The notes beneath the pieces are model-generated. The model had not been told where the DNA came from. It worked only from the letters and a program-made list of their open reading frames with translations, and searched no databases. From Kitasatospora fiedleri (GTDB lineage Bacteria; Actinomycetota; Actinomycetes; Streptomycetales; Streptomycetaceae): 64,000 bases of DNA. This document shows positions 46,142 to 55,742 of the stretch, piece after piece. The position numbers were made by a program, and so were the translations under genes. The stretch is taken from contig NZ_OX419519.1 in assembly GCF_948472415.1 (NCBI RefSeq), positions 6,601,001-6,665,000 of the forward strand, read 5' to 3'. Position 1 is the first letter of the stretch; each line of letters starts with the position of its first letter.

Positions 46142-46208
46142 GCGCCGCCCGGCGGGCGGCGCGGAAAACCGGCTGCGCCCGCGACCCGGCCCGGGCAGAC
46201 TGCGCGCC

Positions 46209-47048
46209 ATGGAACAGACGCCCGAAGCCCGCGCCGCCCTCCGGCACGTCGCGGCCCGGACCAGCGGCGACCCGCTGCCCGCCGGGCTCGACGTCACGCT
46301 CAACTTCCACCCGGACCGGACCGGCCCCGACGGCCTGCCCGTCCTGGCGGCGATGGCCCGCGACGGCGTCTACCGCTCCCAGTTCAGCACCGGGACCAGC
46401 AACGGCGGCCTCACCGCCCACCCCGGCGGCGACCGCTGGAAGTGGGAGAGCCGGATCTTCGGCGGCGCCTACGACGAGGCCCCGGCCGAGCGCCGCCCCG
46501 TCTACGGCGCGCTCAACCGCCACCGCAGCCCCTACGGCGGCGCGCCCCGGTTCGGCTCCGCGCACGTCCGGCTGGTGCCCGCCGCCCTGCACCGGGCCAC
46601 CTTCTGCTACCCCGACAGCTTCCTCGAACCCGAGGACTTCGGCACCGTCGACGCCATGCCGCTGCTCGCGCTCGCCGAGGCCGACGGACAGGACGCCCTG
46701 GACGACTACGTCGAGGCCCACCTGCACGGCCCCGTCCGGTTCGACACCCACGTCGCCGCGCTCGTCCTCGACCCCAGCCACCGCGGCACCGAGGTCGAGG
46801 CCGCCGCCCGCGCCCTGCCCTGCCCCGTCGAGTGGCACCCGGGCTACCGCCTCCCCGCCGCCGAACTGCCCCGCCACGCCGACTACCGGGGCCCGCACAT
46901 CACCGCCCTCGGCGCGGCGATCGCCCGCGAGGGCCTGCTCGACCCCGCCGCGATCGGCGCCGCGGCGCGCGGCGGACGGCACGACCCGCAGGACCTGAAG
47001 AAGGTCTGGCACTGCCTCGCCCGCTTCGGCCGCCCGGCCACCCCGTAG
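46209..47048 (+). CDS. DUF3626 protein
   Basis: A 279-residue soluble protein of the DUF3626 family. Characteristic parts: LDVTLNFHPDRTGPDGLPVL near the start, YRSQFSTGTSNGGLTAHPGGDRWKWESRIFGGAY, FGSAHVRLVPAALHRATFCYPDS and VEWHPGYRL. The conserved His/Asp/Arg residues (FHPDR, HPGGDRW, EWHPGY) suggest an enzyme, and the family is distantly related to ADP-ribosylating toxin-like folds; activity has not been shown, to my knowledge. No immunity-type partner is visible. Stands 197 bp after the lipid-type operon. Confidence 0.75.
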   Translation: MEQTPEARAALRHVAARTSGDPLPAGLDVTLNFHPDRTGPDGLPVLAAMARDGVYRSQFSTGTSNGGLTAHPGGDRWKWESRIFGGAYDEAPAERRPVYGALNRHRSPYGGAPRFGSAHVRLVPAALHRATFCYPDSFLEPEDFGTVDAMPLLALAEADGQDALDDYVEAHLHGPVRFDTHVAALVLDPSHRGTEVEAAARALPCPVEWHPGYRLPAAELPRHADYRGPHITALGAAIAREGLLDPAAIGAAARGGRHDPQDLKKVWHCLARFGRPATP

Positions 47049-47059
47049 GCTGGCCGTCC

Positions 47060-47733
47060 GTGGACCTGACGACGATGGCCGGACCGCTCGCCTCCTTCGC
47101 CCTGGTGGTGGGCCTGCTCACCCTCACTCCCGGGCTCGACACCGCGCTGATCCTGCGCACCGCCGTCCTCGGGCGGCGACGGCAGGCGTGGGGCGTGGTC
47201 CTCGGCATCCAGACCGGCACCCTGGTCTGGGGCACCGCCTCCGCGGCCGGGATCAGCGTGCTGCTCACCGCCTCCCGCCTCGCCTACGAGACGCTGCGCT
47301 GGGCCGGCGTCTGCTACCTGCTGTGGACGGGCGTGCGGATGCTGCGCGAACGGCACCCGCAGCGGGACGGGGCGGGTGGCGGCAGCGGCGACAGTGACGG
47401 CGGCGGCAGCGACGACGACGGGGCCGGCCGGGCCGGCGGGTGGTGGGCCGGGTGGCGGCGCGGGACGCTCACCAACCTGCTCAACCCCAAGGTCGGCGTC
47501 TTCTACGTCGCCGTCCTCCCCCCGTTCATCCCGCCGGGGCCCCGCACCTCGCGGCCGGCGTCCTGCTCACCTCGGTCCACGTGGCCGAGGGCCTGCTCTG
47601 GTCCGCCGCCCTGATCGCCTTCGCCCACACCCTGCGCGCCCGCCTGCGCCGCCCCGCCGTCCGCCGCCTGCTCGACCGGGCCACGGGCGTCGCCGTGCTC
47701 GGCTTCGGCGCGAAACTCGCCCTCGGCGACTGA
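47060..47733 (+). CDS. LysE-family exporter, broken by a 1-base deletion
   Basis: An amino-acid/homoserine-lactone-type exporter of about 224 residues when repaired. GTG 47060. It opens FALVVGLLTLTPGLDTALILRTAVLGRRRQAW (split), followed by WGVVLGIQTGTLVWGTAS, the RhtB/LysE signature; membrane helices at about 8-28, 45-65, 72-90, 150-172, 190-212. A Gly/Ser/Asp-rich loop of about 30 residues separates the halves. One G is missing near 47538 (CCGCCGGGGCCCC); the rest (PHLAAGVLLTSVHVAEGLLWS to KLALGD) is in the next frame. Substrate unknown. Confidence 0.82.
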
Positions 47734-47748
47734 CCCCGCCGGTCGCCC

Positions 47749-47898
47749 GACCCCGCCGACCCCGCCCTCTTCACCCGCGTCCGGACCCGCCTCGCCGAAC
47801 GCGACGCGCTCACCCCGTTCCTGACGCCCACCGCCTCGGCGGTGGGCTGGGTCCTCCCGGGCGTCCGGGAGGGCGGCACGCTGGGGGACGGCCTGTGA
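47749..47898 (+). pseudogene. Possible remnant of a Dyp-type peroxidase C-terminus
   Basis: A stop-ended open stretch without a start codon reads PALFTRVRTRLAERDALTPF, then LTPTASAVGWVLPGVREGG. The pattern resembles the end of Dyp peroxidases (FxxVxxxLxxExLxxYxxxxGSAxFxxPPGV). The upstream domain is absent. Could be chance; low confidence. Confidence 0.25.
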
Positions 47899-47965
47899 GC
47901 GCCGGCCGGGGCGGGTACGGCCGAGTGTTGACACGGGGTGCGCGGCCCCCCGATCATCACCTGCC

Positions 47966-48274
47966 ATGATCATTGCTGAGGATGTCGCAGAGCCCGGGAT
48001 ACCCGTGGCCGGATTCGTGGCGGGCTGGTTGTTCGCGGTCGCGATCATCGTCCACGGGCTGGTGCTGGTCACCGATTTCCGGGGCATCCGGACCCGCCTC
48101 GCCGACCGCTGGACCGCGCTGCTCGAACGCTCCCGGCTCACCGGCAACCCGACCCCGCTCCTGGCCCCGCTCTTCGCCCGGCACGGGATCGCCTACGGGG
48201 TGGCCTCGCTGGTCGCCGGCGCCGTCATGGTGCTCTTCCTGGTGCTGATGGCGCTCCACCCCGTCGTGGAGTGA
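47966..48274 (+). CDS. Small two-helix membrane protein
   Basis: A 102-residue protein with two clear membrane segments: residues about 13-35 (VAGFVAGWLFAVAIIVHGLVLV) split by one His, and 74-95 (GVASLVAGAVMVLFLVLMAL). Between them is a basic cytosolic stretch (RGIRTRLADRWTALLERSR). Start ATG 47966; no strong ribosome site. The family was not recognised. It converges with the GNAT gene 25 bp downstream. Confidence 0.6.
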   Translation: MIIAEDVAEPGIPVAGFVAGWLFAVAIIVHGLVLVTDFRGIRTRLADRWTALLERSRLTGNPTPLLAPLFARHGIAYGVASLVAGAVMVLFLVLMALHPVVE

Positions 48275-48299
48275 CGTCCCGGGAACGGTGCTCCGGACG

Positions 48300-48776
48300 T
48301 CACGGCCCCGGGGCGACGGGCTGTTCGAGGAGTTCGGCCGGGGGTGCGAAGCCGTGGCGGCGGTAGAGCGGGGCGCTGCGTTCGGAGGGCCAGACGACCA
48401 GGGTGTCCAGCGGCCGGGCGCGGGCGTGGCGGTTCAGCTCCTCCAGCAGGGCCCGGCCCAGGCCGCGGCCGCGCCGTTCCGGGGTGACGTAGAAGTTCGT
48501 CACGTAGCCGAGGGCGTCGGCGGACGGGTAGGGGCTGGGCACCTTCTCCACCAGGCAGAGGAACACGTGCCCGCAGACCCGCCCGTCCGCCTCCGCCACC
48601 CAGGCCAGCCACGGCCCGGCCAGCCGGGTGCGCAGCCACCGCTCGCACTCGGCGAGGAACTCCGCCGCCGACCCCGGCGGTTCGCCGCCCTCGTCCTCCC
48701 GCTTGAACCGCAGGCGCAGCGCGGCCAGCGCGGCCGCGTCGTCGACTCCGGCCCGGCGGACGGTCACTCCGTTCAT
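48300..48776 (-). CDS. GNAT N-acetyltransferase
   Basis: A 158-residue acetyltransferase, ATG 48776. Motif A is visible as NFYVTPERRGRGLGRALLEEL (residues about 100-120, split), preceded by GHVFLCLVEKVPSPY and followed by LVVWPSERSAPLYRRHGF, all in usual order. Similar to RimI/toxin-neutralising-type small GNATs, with unknown substrate. Faces XdhC across 10 bp in the same direction and could be its downstream operon member. Confidence 0.85.
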   Translation of the reverse strand: MNGVTVRRAGVDDAAALAALRLRFKREDEGGEPPGSAAEFLAECERWLRTRLAGPWLAWVAEADGRVCGHVFLCLVEKVPSPYPSADALGYVTNFYVTPERRGRGLGRALLEELNRHARARPLDTLVVWPSERSAPLYRRHGFAPPAELLEQPVAPGP

Positions 48777-48786
48777 GGGGCCCACT

Positions 48787-49950
48787 CTAGGCCGCGTGCG
48801 AGGAACTGCCGCCCGGGGCACGGGTGTCGGTGAGGTCGTGGTGGATCGGGCCGCCGGTGGCGGAGAGCGGGAGGCAGGAGCCGCCGCGGGTGAGGGAGAC
48901 GAGTTGGGCGGCGATGGAGACGGCGGTCTCCTCGGGGGTGCGGGCGCCGAGGTCGAGGCCGATGGGGGAGTGCAGGCGGGAGAGTTCGGTCTCGGTGAGG
49001 CCGGCTTCGCGCAGGCGGGCCTCGCGGTCGCGGTGGGTGCGGCGGGAGCCCATCGCGCCGACGTAGCCGACGGGCAGGCGCAGGGCGCGTTCGAGGAGCG
49101 GGATGTCGAACTTGGCGTCGTGGGTGAGGACGCACAGCACGCTGCGGCCGTCGAGCCGGTCGAGCTGGGTGTCGAGGTAGCGGTGCGGCCAGTCGACGAC
49201 GAGTTCGTCGGCCTCGGGGAAGCGCCGCGCGGTGGCGAAGACCGGCCGGGCGTCGCAGACGGTGACGTGGTAGCCGAGGAACTTGCCGATCCGGACCACC
49301 GCCGAGGCGAAGTCGATCGCGCCGAAGACCAGCATCCGCGGCGGCGGCACGTACGCCTCGACGAAGACGGTGACGGTGTGCTCCGCGGACGGGTCGCAGG
49401 GCCGCCCGTCCAGCCCGAGGACCAGGCGTCCGGTGCGCCCGGCGGAGAGCATCGCGCGGGCCTCGGCGACGGTGGCGCGCTCCAGCCGGAAGGAGGCGAA
49501 GGAGCCGTGGTGGGCGTCGGCGGTGACGGCGACGGTGCCGCCGAGCAGGGCGGGCGGGCCGTCGACGATCCGGGCCACCGCGACGGGGGTGCCGGAGGCG
49601 GTGTAGGCGACGGCGGCGTCCAGGCCGGGGTCGGTGCCGGGGACGACCGGCTGGACGAAGACGTCGAGCAGGCCGCCGCAGGTCAGGCCGACGGCGAAGG
49701 CGTCCTCGTCGCTGTAGCCGAAGCGTTCCAGGGCGGGCGTGCCGGTGTGCAGCGCCTCCCGGCACAGCTCGTACACCGCGCCCTCCACGCAGCCGCCGGA
49801 GACCGAGCCGACCGCCTCGCCGTCCGCGTCGACGGCCAGGGCCGCGCCGGGGTCGCGCGGCGCGGAGCCGGAGACGCCGACCACGGTGGCCACCGCGAAG
49901 GGGCGTCCGGCGGCGTGCCAGGTGTGCAACTGGGCGGCGATGTCGTGCAC
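48787..49950 (-). CDS. XdhC-family molybdenum cofactor insertion/sulfuration factor
   Basis: A 387-residue XdhC/CoxF-type protein. GTG 49950 is chosen because GAGGAG lies seven bases upstream; an earlier GTG at 49965 also exists. N-terminal XdhC domain: FAVATVVGVSGSAPRDPGAAL and VGSVSGGCVEGAVYE; C-terminal NAD-like Rossmann domain: PPPRMLVFGAIDFASAVVR, CVLTHDAKFDIPLLERAL and YVGAMGSRRTHRDREARL. It binds molybdenum cofactor and passes the sulfurated form to xanthine dehydrogenase, encoded 2 kb upstream on the same strand. Confidence 0.92.
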   Translation of the reverse strand: MHDIAAQLHTWHAAGRPFAVATVVGVSGSAPRDPGAALAVDADGEAVGSVSGGCVEGAVYELCREALHTGTPALERFGYSDEDAFAVGLTCGGLLDVFVQPVVPGTDPGLDAAVAYTASGTPVAVARIVDGPPALLGGTVAVTADAHHGSFASFRLERATVAEARAMLSAGRTGRLVLGLDGRPCDPSAEHTVTVFVEAYVPPPRMLVFGAIDFASAVVRIGKFLGYHVTVCDARPVFATARRFPEADELVVDWPHRYLDTQLDRLDGRSVLCVLTHDAKFDIPLLERALRLPVGYVGAMGSRRTHRDREARLREAGLTETELSRLHSPIGLDLGARTPEETAVSIAAQLVSLTRGGSCLPLSATGGPIHHDLTDTRAPGGSSSHAA

Positions 49951-50062
49951 GGGGTTGCTCCTCACGGACTCACAGGCTCACGGGCTCACGGGTTGACGGG
50001 TTCACGGACGGCGGGTGCCGCCCCGCCGGAGGGTGCGGCGGGGCGGCGGGGAGGGCCGGGCG

Positions 50063-51523
50063 CTAGTGCACGCCCAGCCAGGATTTGATCGGGACGATCG
50101 CGAAGTACACGACGAACACGCCGGTCAGCACCCACATCAGCGGGCCGGGCTCGCGCCACTTGCCGGTGCCGGCCTTGATCGCGGTGTACGAGACGACGCC
50201 GGCCGCGACGCCCGCGGTGATGCTGTAGGTGAAGGGCATGACCACGCAGGTGAGGAACGCCGGGATGGCGGTCTCGCGGTCCGACCAGTCGATGTGCCGG
50301 GCCTGGCTCATCATCATCGAGCCGATCACCACCAGCGCGGCGGAGGCGACCTGCACCGGCACCACGGCGGCCACCGGGGAGAAGAACAGCATCAGCGCGA
50401 ACACGCCGCCGGTGACGGTGGAGGCCAGGCCGGTGCGGGCGCCGTCGCCGACGCCGGTGGCCGACTCGACGAACACGGTCTGCCCGGACGCCCCGGCCAG
50501 GCCGCCGATCGCGCCGCCCGCGCCGTCGATGAACAGCGCCTTGGACAGGCCGGGCATCCGGCCCCTGTCGTCGGCCAGCCCGGCCTCGGTGCCGACGCCG
50601 ATGATGGTGGCCATGGCGTCGAAGAACCCGGCGAGGACGAGGGTGAACACGGCGACCGAGGCGCTGATCGCGCCCAGCCCGTGCGGGCCGAACGCGCCGA
50701 ACAGGTCGACGTGCCCGAACAGCCCGAAGTCGGGCGCGGAGACCGGCGAGCCGGGCCAGGTCGGCGCCGAGCCGCCCCAGTCCTTCGCGCTCAGCCCGGC
50801 CGCCTTGTTCACCACCAGGGCGACCGCGGTGCCCGCCGCGATGCCGATCAGGATCGCGCCCCGCACGCCCCGGGCCAGCAGCACGAAGACGGTGAGCAGG
50901 GTGAGCGCGAAGAGCAGGACGGGCCAGCCCTGGAGCTCGCCGAACGGGCCGAGCGAGAGCGGGGTGGGGCCGCCGGTGTGCACGAAGCCGGCCTTGTAGA
51001 AGCCGATGATCGCGACGAACAGGCCGATGCCGATGGTGATGGCGTGCTTGAGCGGCAGCGGGATGCCGTTCATGATCTTCTCGCGCAGCCCGGAGACCAC
51101 CAGCAGCACGATCAGCAGGCCGTAGATCACGCACAGGCCCATCGCCTGCGCCCAGGTGGTGTGCGGCGCGACCAGCGCCGATATCGCGCCGGAGACGGAC
51201 AGTCCGGCCGCGACCGCCAGCGGCACGTTGCCGACCACGCCCATCAGGACCGTGGTGACGGCGGCGGCCAGCGCGGTGGCGGTGGTCAGCTGGGCGTGGT
51301 CCAGCTTGGCGCCGGTGACGTCCGCGCCGCTCAGGATGATCGGGTTGAGCAGGACGATGTAGGCCATCGCCATGAAGGTGGTGAGCCCGCCGCGGATCTC
51401 GTTGCCCAGGGTGGAGCCGCGCGCGGAGATCTTGAAGTAGGCGTCGAGGGCGCTGCGCGGGGGTGTGTCGGGCGCGGTGGGGGCCGCGTCGGTGGGGCCG
51501 GGCTCCGTGGAGGTCCGGTTCAT
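50063..51523 (-). CDS. AzgA-type purine permease (NCS2 superfamily)
   Basis: A 486-residue permease with 12-14 membrane helices. ATG 51523 has GGGAG upstream. The start ALDAYFKISARGSTLGNEIRGGLTTFMAMAYI (split) and later LVLAGFFDAMATIIGVGTEAGL are signatures of AzgA/GhxP hypoxanthine-guanine-adenine permeases, not of the UapA-like permease at 7.4 kb. Together the two permeases cover several purines. It stands between xanthine dehydrogenase and XdhC on the same strand and probably belongs to their transcript. Confidence 0.93.
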   Translation of the reverse strand: MNRTSTEPGPTDAAPTAPDTPPRSALDAYFKISARGSTLGNEIRGGLTTFMAMAYIVLLNPIILSGADVTGAKLDHAQLTTATALAAAVTTVLMGVVGNVPLAVAAGLSVSGAISALVAPHTTWAQAMGLCVIYGLLIVLLVVSGLREKIMNGIPLPLKHAITIGIGLFVAIIGFYKAGFVHTGGPTPLSLGPFGELQGWPVLLFALTLLTVFVLLARGVRGAILIGIAAGTAVALVVNKAAGLSAKDWGGSAPTWPGSPVSAPDFGLFGHVDLFGAFGPHGLGAISASVAVFTLVLAGFFDAMATIIGVGTEAGLADDRGRMPGLSKALFIDGAGGAIGGLAGASGQTVFVESATGVGDGARTGLASTVTGGVFALMLFFSPVAAVVPVQVASAALVVIGSMMMSQARHIDWSDRETAIPAFLTCVVMPFTYSITAGVAAGVVSYTAIKAGTGKWREPGPLMWVLTGVFVVYFAIVPIKSWLGVH

Positions 51524-51708
51524 GTCCACTCCCAAGGTTCATAGGGGGTTGGGGTGGGCGAGCCGACCTGAATGCCCGTCAGGGGGGTACGCAGGGGGAC
51601 TGGTTCGACTCACGGGTGGGGTGCTGCGGGGCCCGGCGAGACTCCGGCAGCGCCCCGGGGCGGGGGGAAGACTCGGAACCCGCCCCGGGGACGTTCTCGA
51701 ACGGGCCG

Positions 51709-54068
51709 TCAGAGCGTGTCGGTCAGGTGCTCCGGCCGCACCGGGATGCGGGTGAGCGCCTTGCCGGTGGCCTGGCGGATGGCCGCGACGATCGACGGGG
51801 TGGCGGAGACGGTGGGGGCCTCGCCGACGCCGCGCAGCCCGTACGGGGCGTGCGGGTCGGGCAGTTCGAGGATCTGCACCGGGATCGGCGGGGTGTCCAG
51901 GATGGTGGGGATCAGGTAGTCGGTGAAGGAGGCGTTGCGCACCTTGCCGTCCTTGACCACGATCTCCTCCATCACGGCCAGGCCCAGCGCCTGGGTGCAG
52001 CCGCCCTGGATCTGGCCGACCACCGAGAGCGGGTTGAGCGCCTTGCCGACGTCCTGCACGGCCGTCAGCTCGACCACCTTGACCAGGCCCAGCTCCACGT
52101 CCACGTCCACCACCGCGCGGTTGGCGCAGAAGGTGTACTGGACGTGCCCGAAGCCCTGCCCGGTCTCCTTGTCGAACGGGACGGTGGGCCGGTGGTGGTG
52201 CTCCCGGGTCTGCTCGATGGCGTCGTCCCGAGCAGGTCGACCATCGAGATCAGCACGCCCGCCGAGGCCGAGACCACCTTGCCGCCGGCCAGCGACAGGT
52301 CGGTCTGCCGCCAGCCGTAGCGGTGGCGGCCCCGCTCCAGCAGCTCGTGCCGCACCGCCTCGGCGGCGAGCTTCACCGCGCCGCCGGTCATGTACGTCTG
52401 CCGGGAGGCGGAGGTGGAACCGGCCGAGCCGACCTCGGTGTTGGCCGGGTGGATGGTGACCTGCTCGACGCCCAGCTCGGTGCGGGCGATCTGGGCGTGC
52501 ACGGTGACGCCGCCCTGGCCGACCTCGGCCATCGCGGTGTGCACCATGGCCACCGGCTCGCCGCCGATCACCTCCAGCCGGACCCGGGCGGTCGAGTAGT
52601 CGTCGAAGCCCTCGGAGAAGCCGACGTTCTTGATGCCCACCGAGTAGCCCACGCCGCGCACGATGCCCTCGCCGTGCGAGGTGTTGGACAGCGCGCCCGG
52701 CAGGGTGCGGACGTCCAGGTGCTCCAGGTCCAGCGGCGGCGGCAGCGGCATGTCCTTGACGCGCTGGAGCAGTTCGGCGACCGGCGCGGGCGCGTCGATC
52801 TCCTGCCCGGTCGGCATCCGGTCGCCCTGGGTGACGGCGTTCAGCTGCCGCAGCTCCACCGGGTCCATGCCGAGCGCCTCGGCCAGCTTGTCCATCTGCG
52901 ACTCGTAGCCGAACGCGGCCTGCACCGCGCCGAAGCCGCGCATCGCCCCGCAGGACGGGTTGTTGGAGTACAGCGCGATCGCGTGCATCCGCACGTTCGG
53001 GATGACGTACGGGCCGTGGCCCAGCGAGGCGGCGTTGCCGACCACCGCGGGGGAGGCGGAGGCGTACGCGCCGCCGTCCAGCACGATCCGGCAGTCGGCG
53101 AAGACCAGTTTCCCGTCGCGGGTCGCGCCGTGCTCGTAGCGCATCCGGGCCGGGTGGCGGTGCACGTGCCCGAAGAAGGACTCGTCCCGGGCGTAGACGA
53201 TCTTGACCGGCTTGCCGGTGTGCAGCGCCAACAGGCAGGCGTGGATCTGCATCGACAGGTCCTCGCGCCCGCCGAACGCCCCGCCCACCCCGGCCAGCGT
53301 CAGCCGGACCTTCTCCTGCGGCAGGTCGAGGACGGGCGCCATCTGCTGGCGGTCCACGTGCAGCCACTGGGTGGCGACGTACAGGTCGACGCCGCCGTCC
53401 TCGGCGGGCACCGCCAGGCCGGACTCCGGGCCCAGGAACGCCTGGTCCTGCATGCCGACCTCGTACTCGCCGGACACGACCACGTCCGCCAGCGCCCGCA
53501 CCTCGTCGGTCACGCCCAGGCCGGAGACCAGCCGCTGCTCGTGGCAGACGTTGCCGTACGCGTGCGACTTGTACTCGTGCGGCTCGTGCACGTAGCCGTG
53601 CGTCTCCGGGTCCAGGCACTGCTCCTCGGTGGTGATCGGGGTCAGCACCTCGTACTCGACCACGATCTTCTTCACCGCGCGGCGGGCCGTCTCCGGGTGG
53701 TCGGCGGCGACCAGGGCGATCGCCTCGCCGTGGTAGCGGACCTTGTCGATCGCCAGGGCCGGCTGGTCGGCGATCTCCAGGCCGTAGTGCTTCTCGCCCG
53801 GGATGTCCTCGTGGGTGAGCACCGCGTACACCCCGGGCACCTTGAGCGCCTCCGAGACGTCGACGCCCAGGATGTTCGCCCGCGGGTGCGGGGAGCGCAG
53901 CGCCGTCCCCCAGAGCATGTCCTCGTGCCACAGGTCGGAGGAGTAGGCGAACTCGCCCTTCACCTTCAGCGTGCCGTCCGGGCGCAGCGGGGAGCCGCCG
54001 ATGCCGTCCTTGGACGCCTGGTTGATCTTCTGCAGGTTCTTCTCGCCCCGGATCGTCCGCTCGCTCAC
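51709..54068 (-). CDS. xdhA: Xanthine dehydrogenase, molybdenum-binding subunit, broken by a 1-base deletion
   Basis: A subunit of about 786 residues when repaired. GTG 54068 overlaps the Fe-S subunit stop (GTGA). Main motifs: DMLWGTALRSPHPRANI, LAGVGGAFGGREDLS, AMRGFGAVQAAFGYES and EVGQGGVTVHAQIA. Near 52228 one G is missing (coding strand CTGCTCGGGACGACG); the frame moves and the last 170 residues continue DDAIEQTREHHHRP to GLRGVGEAPTVSATPSI, where the catalytic Glu (GVGEAP) lies. As read, the first frame stops at 52065, before this Glu. Oxidises xanthine to urate. Confidence 0.92.
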
Positions 54069-54558
54069 TTCCCCGCCCCTCGGCCGAGGCGGCGCACGTG
54101 CGGGCCGAGGCCAGCCGCACCGCGTCCATGATCTTCTCGTAGCCGGTGCACCGGCACAGGTTGCCCGACAGCGCCTCGCGGATGTCCGTGTCGGACGGCT
54201 GCGGGTCCGCGGCCAGCAGCGCGTCGGTCTGCACCAGCAGCCCCGGGGTGCAGAAGCCGCACTGCACGGCGCCCGCGTCCACGAACGCCTGCTGCACCAC
54301 GCCCAGTTCGCCGTCCGGGCCGGCCAGGCCCTCCACGGTGCGCACCTCGCGGCCCTGCACCTGGCCCGCCGCCACCAGGCAGGAGCACACCGGCACCCCG
54401 TCCAGGTAGACCGTGCACGAGCCGCACTCGCCCTGCTCGCAGGCGTTCTTCGAACCCGGCAGGCCGACCCGCTCGCGCAGGACGTACAGCAGGGACTCGC
54501 CCTCCCACACGTCGTCGGCCTCCACCGGCTTGCCGTTCGCGCTGAACGTGACCCTCAT
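54065..54558 (-). CDS. Xanthine dehydrogenase, 2Fe-2S subunit, broken near its stop by a 1-base deletion
   Basis: A ferredoxin-type subunit of about 164 residues. ATG 54558 overlaps the FAD subunit stop (ATGA). First cluster: CEQGECGSCTVYLDGVPVC; second: VQCGFCTPGLLVQTDALL with SGNLCRCTGYEKIMDA. The body is complete, but close to 54077 one base is missing (GAGGGGCGGGG on the coding strand), so the frame has no stop at the natural place and reads on through the next gene. With one G added it ends AASAEGAGK at TGA 54065, which overlaps the molybdenum subunit start. Confidence 0.9.
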
Positions 54559-55442
54559 GCCGCGCTCCTGATCTGCTTGCGATAGTCGTTCCAACACCAC
54601 GTCAGGGTGCGCCGGGCCATCACGGCCAGCGCGTGCCGCCGGTAGTCGGCGGTGCCCCGGACGTCGTCGATCGGGGCGGCCGCGCCCTTCACCAGCTCGC
54701 CGAAGCGCTGCACCACCTCCGGGCCCAGCAGCCCGCCCGACTCCCACAGGCCGCGCCCGGCCAGCACCCCGGCCAGGTACTCCTCGGCCGCCACCGCCCG
54801 GCGCGGCGTCGGCGCGGCCGAGCCGATGCCGGTGCCGACCGTGCCGTCCTTCGGGTGCAGCGCGAAGCCGAACGCGCAGACCGCGATCACCATCGCGTTG
54901 CGGGTGCCGATCTTCGAGAACTGCTGCGGTCCGTCCGCGACCGGAATCCGCACCGCGCGGATCAGCTCGTCCGGCTCCAGGCTGTTGCGCTTCACCCCGA
55001 GGTAGAAGTCGTCGATCGGGATCAGCCGCACCCCGCGCACCGAGTGCGCCTCGACCAGGACGTCCCGGCCGGCCGCCAGCAGCGCCGGGTGCGAGTCGCC
55101 GGCCGGCGAGGCCGCGCCCAGGTTGCCGCCGACGCTGCCCCGGTTGCGGATCTGCGGCGAGCCGACGGTGTGCGCGGCCAGCGCCAGGCCCGGCAGCGGA
55201 CCGGACAGCTCCTCGATGATCCGGGCGTACGGCACCGCCGCGCCCAGCCGGACGGTGGCGCCGTCGCCGCTCCACTCGGTGAGCTCGGTGATGCGGTTCA
55301 GGTCGAGGATCGCGGGTGGCCGGTGCACGTCGAAGTTCATCTCGACCATGACGTCCGTGCCGCCCGAGATGGGCAGCGCGGTGGGGTGCTCGGCCTTCGC
55401 CGCGAGTGCCTCGTCCCAGCTGGCGGGCCGAAGGAACTCCAT
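54555..55442 (-). CDS. Xanthine dehydrogenase, FAD-binding subunit
   Basis: A 295-residue FAD subunit of the CO-dehydrogenase/XDH class. ATG 55442 begins MEFLRPASWDEALAAKAEHP; FAD motifs are LPISGGTDVMVEM and GSPQIRNRGSVGGNLGAASPAGD; the C-terminal CO-deh-flav-C domain ends WCWNDYRKQIRSA. First gene of the minus-strand xdh operon, divergent from pucR. The intergenic region has a GTGCACGA dyad. Confidence 0.95.
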   Translation of the reverse strand: MEFLRPASWDEALAAKAEHPTALPISGGTDVMVEMNFDVHRPPAILDLNRITELTEWSGDGATVRLGAAVPYARIIEELSGPLPGLALAAHTVGSPQIRNRGSVGGNLGAASPAGDSHPALLAAGRDVLVEAHSVRGVRLIPIDDFYLGVKRNSLEPDELIRAVRIPVADGPQQFSKIGTRNAMVIAVCAFGFALHPKDGTVGTGIGSAAPTPRRAVAAEEYLAGVLAGRGLWESGGLLGPEVVQRFGELVKGAAAPIDDVRGTADYRRHALAVMARRTLTWCWNDYRKQIRSAA

Positions 55443-55742
55443 GCGGGTAACTCCTCAAGTCGTCGCCGGCGGACGCGGGCACTGCGCCCTTGCCGGTGCC
55501 GGCGGGGCCCGCGGGCCCGACCGGCACCGCGGTGCAGCCCGGCGGCGTGTTGGCAAGTGAACCGCTGTGACGGGGGCCACTGGCAGTCACCGATGGCATG
55601 AGGCCCGGCGGTGACCCGCAGCACCGTCCTGTACGTTCCTCTAAGGTGCACGATCCCCCCGCTCACCTCGTGCACACTGGGCCGTTCCGGCCCACCGCTC
55701 CCACCCTCACAGACCAACTCCCAGACCGAGAAGGGCCCGCCC
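55443..55742. other. Divergent xdh/pucR control region
   Basis: 300 bp without a gene. The notable element is the inverted repeat GTGCACGA (55646..55653) / TCGTGCAC (55668..55675), gap 14. No AllR-like dyad occurs here, which suggests PucR rather than AllR control. No clean -35/-10 pair was found. Confidence 0.5.
55646..55675. promoter_or_regulatory. Inverted repeat, candidate PucR operator
   Basis: Perfect 8-bp arms GTGCACGA and TCGTGCAC with a 14-bp spacer, 68 bp before the pucR start. The centre-to-centre arm distance of 22 bp fits a dimer bound on one DNA face. Confidence 0.45.
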
